Assembly (NCBI GenBank): GCA_921293015.1 | Contig: OV121096.1 | Span: 8,993,000 to 9,056,999, forward strand | From: Phorcus lineatus | Taxonomy: Eukaryota; Mollusca; Gastropoda; Trochida; Trochidae | Direction of reading: 5' to 3' | DNA: 64,000 bases | Shown: piece after piece, positions 47,571 through 58,839 of the stretch | Numbering within the stretch: the stretch's first letter is position 1 | How the letters are laid out: each line of letters starts with the position of its first letter | Position numbers and translations under genes: made by a program | The notes under the pieces: model-generated | Seen by the model: the letters and a program-made list of their open reading frames with translations, nothing else | Database searches by the model: none | Told to the model about the DNA's origin: nothing

Positions 47571-48359
47571 TAACTTTTAGTAAATCAGGTTATCCAGAAT
47601 CATATTAATTCATTTTTTTCTCCTTCTCTAGTCATGGTACCATGAGTGTCATGCTTCCTAGAATCCTAGTAGAGCTAACCTTAGTTGTATGTTTGATAAT
47701 GTCTCATTGCATGCTTTCCTTTGAGAAATCAGACGGGCTGCGGGGGTATGTGAGCCATGCTAACTTTTTTCTTGTTATTTAGGTCACTATTTATTCGATG
47801 AACAGTACTCAGTCATGCAAAAAGTATTCGAACGGTGACTTTATTTCGATAGACATACATGTTAACTTTGTTTTGCATACAAAATTTTCATTAAATAAGT
47901 TCTTGCTGAATCAATGCAAAACTTTGCATGTTGAATTAAAACCAACCCAGCTTTAAGAACATAGGCACCAAATTGTCACTAAATTAATGGGGGCAAAGCG
48001 CGCCCCTAATGTGCGCTTTGCCCCATCATGCGGGGCAAAGTGAGACAATAAAATGTCTTTACAGTATTTCAAAAAAGGTAATCAATCTGGGCGAGATTCT
48101 TTGTGATTTTATTGTGGGGAATGTATGAGAGTTTAATACAGCATATAAAATGTATATTTATTTATTATCATTTAAGGAGAAATTGTAAAACAAGCTTAAG
48201 GGGTGCGCATTGCCCCGCCTTCCTCTACAACCCCTGTTATAATGAGAGCTCTTCTCGAGCTTCCGGCACTTTCCTCTAGCGGCACAATGTTCGAACATCA
48301 ACTACCTTGCAATATTTCAGCCTATGAAAACACTGAATGTATAATAACATATTTGTTGT

Positions 48360-48640
48360 CACACAGGCCTATGCACTGATGCACTCGCTGTTCTGTAAAG
48401 AAGACTCAAAGTGGAAAGGGCGTATTCGAATTCAGTTGAGCTTGCCGAAAGCAGACGGAAATAACTAAGGCGATTTGAATGACAACTTTTGAAACGGCGT
48501 CGCTAACTGAACAACTAACTGATTGCATCCAATCAGGTTTCTATATTTCTAGATTGAGAAACGTTCGTATTGTGACAGAGGTTGTAGGTTGTATAGGAAT
48601 TTATGACGGAGCTACCTCTGTTGGGAGAGAATGAATACAC
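48360..48640. repeat. Dispersed repeat, inverted relative to 26455-26700
   Basis: It contains CTGTAAAGAAGACTCAAAGTG, TGAAACGGCGTCGC and GACGGAGCTACCTCTGTTGG in the reverse order of the 26455 copy. Unclassified noncoding repeat. Confidence 0.6.
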
Positions 48641-49689
48641 AGTTACATCTGCTCTGTTAAGAAAATTATACGGACGAATGATCTACAGGCTTACACAATA
48701 CACTGGTATCCTGACTCGGTAACATTACTAAAATTATACATTTCCTCGAAACATCGGGTGAATAAACAAGTTCTGATGCGCAATAGGTTTCTCTTCTAAA
48801 AAAATAAACTATTCTTGGAATTAATATTGATTGAATATTGATTTTATGTTGGTGAGTCTGCTAAACAAACCTCGGCGCTTTGACAGTGACCATACGATCC
48901 GTGTCGACCAGCTCCGATATTTATACCAGTTCAACTTGCTCTTTCCACTCAGGTAATTAGACAGAGAACAACAACATTAACATATTTAAACTAAACATGA
49001 GAACTATTTCATTGGGAAACTCACACTCGCCCGCTCAAACATGTAAGAGGTCACCTTTCTTGAAGAGATAATTTCTATTTGTCGTTAATGTAGGCTTAGA
49101 ATACATAAGTAAAAACGCCTTTTTCTTTAGCAATTTTATTTAATAACACATCACTTGTGGATATATCTTTTTACGGCATCCTTTATGTCTCGATCTATGC
49201 ATGCGTATTAAATGACGTCAAAAGCCTTTCCTGGAAACATTACTGCGCCAAAGAATCGAAAGTGAAAGTCTATATTATAGTATGAATTGTTACTCACCCT
49301 TACTAGTCCACCGGCCCAGAGGGGTCCCCATGCACCCCCCCCCCCCCCATGGCAGACTGAAACTAACTTTTTTTGAAGCCTTGACATGTCTATTATGCAA
49401 ATTTGACTGGTAACAGTGTATAAACTGGGACGAAATGTGTCATTTTTACATATTTCCATGGGTACCCCCCTCAGCCACTTATTCTCTGAAGCGTCACACC
49501 AAAAGGTGGATATCCCCATATCTTTGGTTCTAATTATCATAGAACCATATTCTTGGTATCTAAATGTATGTTTATAAGGTCACTGAATCCATTGACAGAC
49601 ATTTCAGATAGCTACCATAGGTCATTTGTACGAAATTTTAGGTTTCCATTACAAAAACTCATCATTCATGACTTCGACCGGTCACAATT

Positions 49690-50500
49690 CTATTTTCTCT
49701 TCTCTACAGTTAATGGATATCATTTTATTTTACATTATTTGCACTGATAGTAGAATTATGAGTACCTGTTACCATTTTGTGTACCTATGTGTACTTATAA
49801 CAAACAAATTAAGTGTCCAATTGCAAACCAAGGGACCTACCGTTAATCTAATATCATTGAAATACACCAACTCAGCCTTGGAAAAAAAATTTTTTTTCCT
49901 CTCTATAGTTAATGTATATGATTTTATTTTACATTATTTGCACTGAGAATAGAATCTTGAGTACTTGTAACCCTTTTGTGTACTTATGTGTACTTATAAC
50001 ACATAAATTAAGTGTCCAAAAGCAAACCAAGGGACCTACCGTTAATCTACTATCATTGAAATACACCAACTGAGCTTTGGAAAAAACTATTTTCTCTTCT
50101 CTACAGTGAATGTATATCACTTTATTTTACATTATTTGCACTGAGAATAGAATATTGAGTACTTGTAACCCTTTTGTGTACTTATGTGTACTTATAACAC
50201 ATAAATTAAGTGTCCAAAAGCAAACCAAGGGACCTACCGCTAATCTACTATCATTGAAATACACCAACTCAGCCTTGGTAAAACACTATTTTCTCTTCTC
50301 TAAAGTTAATGTATATTATTTTATTTAACATTATTTGCACTTAGAGTAGAATTATGGATACTTGCAACTCTTTTGTGTATTTGTGTACTTATATCAACCA
50401 AGGTTAAGTGTCCAAAAGCAAACTAAGGGGCCTACCATTAATCTACTATCATTGAAATACACCAAATCAGCCTTGGAAAAAACTCACAATTTTGTATTTT
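49690..50500. repeat. ~199-bp tandem array, left arm of the foldback element
   Basis: About four units, with ACATTATTTGCACT at 49732, 49931, 50129 and 50328. Each contains CTTATAACA.A.AAATTAAGTG, CCAAGGGACCTACCG and TTGAAATACACCAACT. Short frames through the units repeat the same peptide and are not genes. Confidence 0.92.
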
Positions 50501-51393
50501 GTTTGACTGTTTTACTTCTAAATCATTGGGGATTTAATGGGTTCAAAGAAGAAAGATAACACATAGGTACTAATTCCGTCATTACACACATCACAGGCAT
50601 GTAGTACAGGAGTACATTCTTGCAAATTATTCATTTTTAATCTCCATATGACTCTTTGAATCAGCTGCTTTTTGGACATCAGCAATTTATCAAAATCCTA
50701 GTTTTAAGAGAGAGCATCTTCATCAATAACATCACCATACACCACACACCACAACAACGTTCATTATCATCCTCAAAGCTGTCACGTTGCGGGGCCTTGA
50801 TGTCGACCAACTCTCTAGGAAGAGCGCACTGGCTCTAGCTTCCCACCCATAAGAGTCGAACTATGTCTCTCATCAGCAACAAGAACAACAGACATTTGAA
50901 CAGAGATGTATTCCATAGAGCCTCCTGCTAATTGAAATGCATGGTATGATACTCTAGGCTTTTGATGGTATCATGACAGTGTCCATGTTACATTGTTTGA
51001 CTCATGTTCACAGCAATAGACATTCAGTTGCAGACAGCCAACTTTATCAATAGTTTTTGTCAGGTCCACCATAGACAGCAAAATAAATCCTTATAGGTCT
51101 TTTATAAGTGATATGTACATAAGGAAGACAAACTTTATCTTAAAATTCACGTTCCTGAGTACATCATTACTCAATCCGGTTGGTTGTAGGATATATGAAT
51201 TTTGGTACATTTAACCACAACAAGTAAACATTAAACAATAGTGAGGAAACCTGATTATCGAGATTAATCATATGAGAATGTAATACGATATGGATTTTGA
51301 ATAAATGCACATATGAAGGCACCTAGCTCACCAAACAAATCTGATGGCCCAACCTTATAGTGACTTGATCTGACAATGAAAACTTTGAAGTCA

Positions 51394-51846
51394 CCGTAGA
51401 AATGAGCAACTTAATGCTGTAATTTTATCAATAGATATATCAAACAAAATATGTCTGCATCTCTAGACAACAGAACTGCAGTGGTTACATGACAATCCGC
51501 AAAAGGCCTAAAGTTACTATCACACATATATGATTTATCCATGTGGTTAAGTTGTGCTTTCTTCAGCAAATCAACACAGAAGGTGCTTTATAGTAATCTA
51601 GGTTTTAACATTCAGTCTAACCACATTTGATCTGGAAGTTTCAATGAAGGCATGTCCTATCACATGGCATAACAATGATAGATACAAAAACCATATCATA
51701 GTCATAAGAACATTCCGAGTGGAATGAGCATATATAAGGATGCGTGGCAAGTAAATGGATGGAAGTTGTTTCTCAGACATTCTTATCCCACTTGAAGCTG
51801 GACTCATCGGATTAGGCTCATTGCAAGGTGTTTTTACTTGCTATTT
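51394..51846. other. Unique spacer of the foldback element
   Basis: About 450 bases that do not pair with each other. No coding frame with a recognisable domain is present. Confidence 0.7.
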
Positions 51847-52734
51847 TCAAAGTTTTTCTGATCAGATCAAGTGGCTCTTAGGTTGTGCCATCAGATTTGT
51901 TAGGTGAGCAAGGTGCCTTCAAATGTGCATTTATTCAAAATCCATATTGTATTACATTCTCATATGATTAATCTTGATAATTAGGTTTCCTCACTATTGT
52001 TTAATGTTTACTTGTTGTGGTTAAATGTACCAAAATTCATATATCCTACAACCAACCGGATTGAGTAATGATGTACTCAGGAACGTGAATTTTAAGATAA
52101 AGTTTGTCTTCCTTATGTACATATCACTTATAAAAGACCTATAAGGATTTATTTTGCTGTCTATGGTGGACCTGACAAAAACTATTGATAAAGTTGGCTG
52201 TCTGCAACTGAATGTCTATTGCTGTGAACATGAGTCAAACAATGTAACATGGACACTGTCATGATACCATCAAAAGCCTAGAGTATCATACAATGCATTT
52301 CAATTAGCAGGAGGCTCTATGGAATACATCTCTGTTCAAATGTCTGTTGTTCTTGTTGCTGATGAGAGTCATAGTTCGACTCTTGTGGATTGGAAGCTAG
52401 AGCCAGTGCGCTCTTCCTAGAGAGTTGGTCGACATCAAGGCCCCGCAACGTGACAGCTTTGAGGATGATAATGAACGTTGTTTAGATGTGTGGTGTATAG
52501 TGACGTTATTGATGATGATGCTCTCTCTTAAAACTAGAATTTTGATAAGTTGTTGATGTCCAAAAAGCAACTGAATCAAACAGGCATATAGAGATTGAAA
52601 ATGAATAATTTGCAAGAATGTACTCCTGTACTACATGCCTGTGATGTGTGTAATGACGGAATTAGTACCTATATGTGTTATCTTTCTTCTTTGTACCCTT
52701 TAAATCTCCAATGATTTAGATGAAAACAGCACAT

Positions 52735-53540
52735 TCAAAATACAAAATTGTGAGTTTTTTCCAAGGCTGATTTGGTGTATTTCAATGATAGTAGATTAAT
52801 GGTAGGCCCCTTAGTTTGCTTTTGGACATTTAACCTTGGTTGATATAAGTACACAAATACACAAAAGAGTTGCAAGTGCAAATAATGTTAAATAAAATAA
52901 TATACATTAACTTTAGAGAAGAGAAAATAGTGTTTTACCAAGGCTGAGTTGGTGTATTTCAATGATAGTAGGTTAGCGGTAGGTCCCTTGGTTTGCTTTT
53001 GGACACTTAATTTATGTGTTATAAGTACACATAAGTACACAAAAGGGTCACAAGTACTCAATATTCTATTCTCAGTGCAAATAATGTAAAATAAAGTGAT
53101 ATACATTCACTGTAGAGAAGAGAAAATAGTTTTTCCAAAGCTCAGTTGGTGTATTTCAATGATAGTAGATTAACGGTAGGTCCCTTGGTTTACTTTTGGA
53201 CACTTAATTTATGTGTTATAAGTACACATAAGTACACAAAAGGGTTACAAGTACTCAAGATTCTATTCTCAGTGCAAATAATGTAAAATAAAATCATATA
53301 CATTAACTATAGAGAGGAAAAAAAATTTTTTTTCCAAGGCTGAGTTGGTGTATTTCAATGATATTAGATTAACGGTAGGTCCCTTGGTTTGCTTTTGGAC
53401 ACTTAATTTGTTTGTTATAAGTACACATAGGTACACAAAATGGTTACAGGTACTCATAATTCTACTATCAGTGCAAATAATGTAAAATAAAATGATATCC
53501 ATTAACTGTAGAGAAGAGAAAATAGAATTGTGACCGGTCG
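52735..53540. repeat. ~199-bp tandem array, right arm of the foldback element
   Basis: This is the mirror image of the left array with the same number and order of units. Unit-specific variants, such as a run of A/T near 53325 matching that near 49890, are shared between the arms. The arms were therefore copied as wholes after the array formed. Confidence 0.92.
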
Positions 53541-54810
53541 AAGTCATGAATGATGTGTTTTTGTAATGTAAACCTAAAATTTCGTACAAATGACCTATGG
53601 TAGCTATCTGAAATGTCTGTCAATGGATTCAGTGACCTTATAAACATACATTTAGATACCAAGAATATGGTTCTATGATAATTAGAACCAAAGATATGGG
53701 GATATCCACCTTTTGGTGTGACGCTTCAGAGAATAAGTGGCTGAGGGGGGTACCCATGGAAATATGTAAAAATGACACATTTCGTCCCAGTTTATACACT
53801 GTTACCAGTCAAATTTGCATAATAGACATGTCAAGGCTTCAAAAAAAGTTAGTTTCAGTCTGCCATGGGGGGGGGGGGGGGGGGGGGGGGGTGCATGGGG
53901 ACCCCTCTGGGCCGGTGGACTATACGCATCGTTTCCCGTGTACATTAAAAATCAGAATTGCCAAAGCAATTTAACGGTCGGGCTGAATTAAAGCCTACGA
54001 TTTGGACTCGCTGATTGGCTGATTTGAACGGAGTGAACCTGGCGGCTAGAGTAACGGAGCCTGGTGTGATGTACACATGCGCAACGGAACGTAGCAATTT
54101 AAATGTTATTTAAGTGAGATTGTGAACCAACAATTAAGACCACATTTCTGTAAGTTTGATGCGACAGTGCTTCTCTACATTTTAGAGATCGATACAGGTA
54201 CGTGGGTAAAATTATTTAAATTCGGTAACCATTGTTTTAGGTTACACATATGAGAGATTTTCTTACGTTCCTCTTATAATTCAATTCTTGGCGATATGAA
54301 TATACTGATATTAGTTTTATTACCATAGTGAAGAAGACAACGTTCGTGTTCATGATCGTCACACTATTGTTTTGAATTAGTTCATGCATGAAAAAGTTTT
54401 TATTCTTAAGTAAGTTTTATTAGCATTAGTGTCAGTGTTACATAATTGTCATCAGTCGACATTTACTAGATTTCTATCACATAAAAATCAAGAAAAGAGG
54501 CAAAGATATTTCAGTAAATGTTAATATCTTTTATTTCAATTGGACCTGAATGTCTATGCTGAGCAACTCTGGGACCATTCACTTCTCACATGCAAAAGAT
54601 ACATCAAATTCACGAGCGCGGGAGACATCGACATAGGATATATATCATAAATAACAAGGCCTTACACGGAAGCATTTTAAGCTCCCATATATATGATGTT
54701 ATAAACATACTCATAAATACGTGACATCGGTAAGTATCGTAACGTATTCATAAATATTTATTCTAAAGTGGAACTACGTGTATGTCGCTTTCTTAAGTAG
54801 AGCTACGTAA

Positions 54811-55000
54811 TTACTTCAATTAGTGAAAGGCGAGTTTTGTGGCGTCATCGCAAGACGGGTCATTCGAAACACCTCGGCCCTCTCCGTTACTCTCCGTTAC
54901 ACTCACTAGTTCCGAATGAAGACGGGTGTGACCAGATCGAGGTCAAAAGGTTCGTTCAATATGTAACCGCCCTTCTCATTGGTGCATTTCACAATGAGGA
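54811..55000 (+). repeat. Dispersed repeat, second copy of the 24291 family
   Basis: TTACTTCAATTAGTGAAAGGCGAG, GACCAGATCGAGGTCAAAAGG, TTCGTTCAATA and GCCCTTCTCATTGG occur in order. Immediately right, 55039-55100 resembles 49210-49290 (TTTCCTAGAAACGTTACTG against TTTCCTGGAAACATTACTG). Confidence 0.7.
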
Positions 55001-55794
55001 AGTTGTTCATTTACGACTTTGTTTATGTCTTTTATGTAAGAAATGACCTAAAAAAAACTTTCCTAGAAACGTTACTGTACATTAAATCGAAACTGAAAGT
55101 ATACCTACTGATTAGAAACGCAACTATTTCTCTTCTAATTGATACACTCATACAGCTGGTCAACTTATTAACATTGGACGATTCATTGATATTCCTCAAT
55201 GAAACTAATTTATGAAACATTTATGAAACACTTTAGCAGATGGCTTGATTTGTGCAAATTTCTCAATGAAGCCATACATTTGATAAGATCTAAATCAATA
55301 TTTTAAAAAATAAATTCCGATGTTGATATTTCAAAAATTGAGAACGTTTGCAATATTCATAGCTCAGCTTCCATACTTCACATTTTTTGTTCCCCACACA
55401 GTTCAAACACTTACTGCTTAAATCTTATGTAACATGTAACAAGTAACAAGGTGACATATGTAATTTCTATGATTCCTTTATGTGCCTTTATTATACTTAT
55501 GTTATGTAACTTCAAAATACTAAAAAAAATGTGCTACAGGCTTGATGAAACCGTTTAAATTTGCTCGTAACAAACTCAGTCACTAATAATTTTAATGTTA
55601 TGAAATTTGATAATTGAATCCCTATGTTGTGAAGATTTGACATTTTGCAATGTTCGGTCTTTTACTCTCAGAGTATTTGTAGATTTTAAATGTTTTTTTG
55701 CTTTGAAGAAATCATGGTGCCAAGAGATTATCTCCCAACCTATAGATGCTGGCATCCAAAAGTGAAACATGTGTCAACCACGGCCCCTCCTAGG

Positions 55795-56425
55795 CGCATA
55801 GCAACTATACTGTAACTTTATGTGTGATTTTACATATATTATACCCCATTGTTTCAGGATAACTTCTCTACCTTGAAGCATATCAACTATACTGTAACTT
55901 TAAGTGTGATTTTACATATATTATACCCCAATGTTTCAGGATAACTTCTTTACGTAGGAGCATATCAACTATACTTTAACTTTAAGTGTGATTTTACATA
56001 TATTTTATACCCCAATGTTTCAGGATAACTTTTCTACCTTGGAGCATATCAACTATTCTTTAACTTTAAGTGTGATTTTACATATATCATACCCCATTGT
56101 TTCAGGATAACTTTTCTACGTAGGAGCATATCAAGTAAAATTTAACTTTAAGTGTGATTTTACATATATTATACCCCAATGTTTCAGGATAACTTCTTTA
56201 CGTAGGAGCATATCAACTATTCTTTAACTTTAAGTGTGATTTTACATATATTATACCCCAATGTTTCAGGATAACTTCTTTACGTAGGAGCATATCAACT
56301 ATTCTTTAACTTTAAGTGTGATTTTACATATATTATACCCCAATGTTTCAGGATAACTTTTCTACGTAGGAGCATATCAACTATATTGTAACTTTAAGTG
56401 TGATTTTACATATATCATACCCCAC
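55795..56425. repeat. 82-bp tandem repeat, about 8 units
   Basis: The unit includes GCATATCAACTATAC, TAACTTTAAGTGTGATTTTAC, ATATATTATACCCCA and TGTTTCAGGATAACTTCT. Unit starts near 55803, 55885, 55967, 56051 and 56133 give an 82-84 bp period. Two sub-variants (CTACCTTG and TTACGTAGG) are intermixed. Confidence 0.93.
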
Positions 56426-56439
56426 ACAGGACAAAAAGT

Positions 56440-56665
56440 AGTGGAATCCGTTTACCGGATTCCTTCCGGATACCGCCGGATCCCTGCAAATTTGGTATAC
56501 TGGGATCCGGTGACGGATACCTCAACGGATCCCAGATCCGGCCGGATTCCAACGGATACCTTAACGGATCCCTGCAAATTTGGTATACTGGGATCCGGTG
56601 ACGGATACCTTAACGGATCCCAGATCCGGCCGGATTCCAACGGATACCGACTTATAGGGATCCGG
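56440..56665. repeat. 88-bp tandem repeat built from GGATCC/GGATACC motifs
   Basis: Two long units start near 56478 and 56566, each with CCTGCAAATTTGGTATACTG and CAGATCCGGCCGGATTCC. Both are themselves composed of GGAT-core submotifs. GC content is far above the surroundings. It directly follows the 82-bp array. Confidence 0.88.
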
Positions 56666-56719
56666 TGCCTGACACCCATTACCAGATCCTGTCTTATATC
56701 TAGTGTGGTCAAGAATTGA

Positions 56720-58680
56720 ACAATGAAAGGTTCACATCTCTAGTAGAATTTATTTTTCATACTTGTTTAAAGACAATTTTTCCATTTTTTTAATACGGAA
56801 TTGACTTCACAATTTAGGGTATTTAAATTCATGACAAAAATAGAGCAATGGTCTCTGTAGCTAATCAGCCTTTGTATTGTTGATGTTCAAGACTTAGATT
56901 TATACCTGTTAGGTCTAAAAGAGAAATACATAAATAAGATTGCCTAATATCAGTACATTAGACAAGATGCTTTATATAAAATTGGAATAAAATAAAAAAA
57001 ACTAAATATTATTCCTTTTTACAAATTGCAGTAAGGGAGTAACTATATTTCTATTCTTATTCACACTTGCAGTCATAAAAATAAAATGATTATATTAGTT
57101 GTCAAATACAATTTATATATATAAATACCCTTTTATTTCTTGTAGAAATAGTTTCTGTAAGCACTAAAGGCACTTCAAACATCATTTCTAACCAACTTTC
57201 TACATCCAAGTACTGACTCTCAATTGCTGTCCACTCATCCCTAATTAACATCAACCAACCAGTGTGAATTCGCAAAGAAATCGCAATGATATCAGGTTTT
57301 CGCATGCCTGTCCCAAGCTACTCTGACCCCACTAATAATAAACTGCAGACTTAACGAGGTGGGTGATAGACTGTAACATTGCTAACAATTTTATGTTGAC
57401 ATTTTGCTTCTTCATAAATTGTGATACTGACATAAACTTCAGCTTGTTTGAATCATCATTAGAACATGAATATGATTACATTGACCATTTCAATAAGCTT
57501 TCAAATAAACCCCTGCCAAACTTCAGGTTTAAAAATATTTCTCTATGTTGTTCCAAGTGAAAAAACTAAAAATATACTTGTTACTTGAAGCCTGACCTTG
57601 ACATTCAAATAAACCAAACAAGTAAGTTGCAATTAAAATTAAATTAAAGTCATAAATTAAATCAACATGCAATTTAGATAGTGAATAAAAGTAACATTGT
57701 TATATTTTAAATCCCATTACAATTTCAACCTTTCTCAGCCTCTGAGCCCAATTCCTAGAAGAACTTATTATCATTCTAGATGAAATTACTATCATTGTCT
57801 TTCAAAACAATCGCCTTTTAAAAAATTCCTTAGTAAGATATATATGTCATCTCAACTGTTTTGTTGACGCCATAATGAGAGAAAAAGAGTTTTCAAATTC
57901 AATTTAACTTTTTAGTTTCAGAGAGCTAAGTACAGTATTGCATAATGGTAGTCACGCTTGAACGCACAAGCTTGAGCATCCAGCACCTGTCAGCCTATTC
58001 ACATATGTTACCTTGACTAGGTAATTAGATTGAAACAAACAAAGGATTTGCTTTTTGATTGTGAAGCTAATTCAGAGATTGTATGCTTCTGTAACAGGCA
58101 AACTATAAATATCCATTTGTATTGGCCCTTATGGATGTTGCATTTTTCTTCAGTCAAAGAGAAGCTAGACAAAACAATAAGTTTCAGATGTTTTGCAATG
58201 AAGATAAACTTTTTAGCACATCTTTTCATTGATTCATAACTATAAAGCATTGGACAGAGGGAAAAGTATTTTGTATCTTTGCATCTTTCCTTAATTTGCT
58301 TTGATAGGCTAAACTAGAAACAGTGTTGTTGATTGAGCAATGTTGATGGACTATCATTTTGAATCTTGTACGACCAGCATCTGTTTGCATTGCAGACTGA
58401 GACAGGATTGGTGTAGCCAAAGTGTTACAGGTTACTGAAAGAAAGGGAAAAATGAATGAGACATTGGAGGCAGAGGGAACTCAAATCTAGTTAAAATTAT
58501 TGGTGTAATAACACATTCATATTCAGTCAGACAAATATTTTTATTTTCACAATATATGAACAAAGCTTGAGTGTTGTAATTTACAGATGTGCGTAGCAGT
58601 AGTATTTATTTAGTCTCTTGAGTTACATAAGATATCCCAAAAGTTAAAGTTTGGATTGAACTGTTCTTGTATTGTCAAAA
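56720..58680. other. AT-rich DNA, possibly intronic to a minus-strand gene
   Basis: If the exon at 58688-58831 is real, the rest of its gene lies leftwards here. Possible continuations (acceptor TGTCTCAG near 58410 followed by SAMQTDAGRTRF) are not convincing enough to list as exons. Confidence 0.3.
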
Positions 58681-58687
58681 TACTCAC

Positions 58688-58831
58688 ATCTTGATACTGA
58701 TCAGCTAAGGTATCATGGTTGTCACTCCAAATTGGTCCATTGCCTTCATCTTTATACATGAAGGGGCCAGCATTTAACTTCATTCAACCTACCATCAACA
58801 TGGAATCATCCTTTACTTGGTGCATCAATGC
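58688..58831 (-). CDS. Candidate coding exon with start codon, product unknown
   Basis: On the minus strand a CATTGCAG acceptor precedes 58831 and a GAT|GTGAGT donor follows 58688. ATG at 58783 opens 32 codons (MKLNAGPFMYKDEGNG, then PIWSDNHDTLADQYQD) that end in phase 0 at the donor. The residue mix looks like real protein and both splice sites are good, but I do not recognise the family and have no confirmed next exon. The 48 bases before the ATG would be 5' untranslated. Confidence 0.4.
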
Positions 58832-58839
58832 CTGCAATG

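Larger units (their letters stand above)
45430..48225. mobile_element. Candidate non-autonomous element with GGGGCAAAGCGCGCC terminal motifs
   Basis: GGGGAGAGCGGGGCAAAGCG near 45440 is mirrored at the right edge by the reverse complement GCGGGGCAATGCGCACCCC (about 48198-48222). The GGGGCAAAGCGCGCC core recurs at about 45808, 46617, 46978 and 47990, the last next to its own inverse CGCTTTGCCCC. The interior has no transposase. The terminal match is imperfect and target duplication was not seen, so the boundaries are tentative. Confidence 0.5.
49304..53922. mobile_element. 4.6-kb foldback-type element (giant inverted repeat)
   Basis: The element begins TAGTCCACCGGCCCAGAGG and ends with the exact reverse complement. 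Its arms of about 2.09 kb (49304-51393 and 51847-53922) are nearly identical inverted copies around a ~450-bp unique spacer. TAC lies outside both ends (a 3-bp duplication), or alternatively TA if the element is taken to start at GTCCACC. Each arm has an outer G/C homopolymer (14 C left, 25 G right), a ~199-bp tandem array and a unique inner part. No transposase is encoded. The structure fits foldback elements, which move with proteins supplied elsewhere. Confidence 0.9.

Noticed and set aside
49208..53974. Paired identical short proteins on opposite strands (for example beginning MIIRTKDMGISTFW)
   Set aside because: Mirror copies caused by the inverted arms; no domain, no splice support, and frames repeat with the tandem units.
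57102..57305. Minus-strand frame beginning MRKPDIIAISLRIHTGW
   Set aside because: The RKPDIIA start recalls endonuclease segments of some retroelements, but the following residues do not fit and no second block is nearby.
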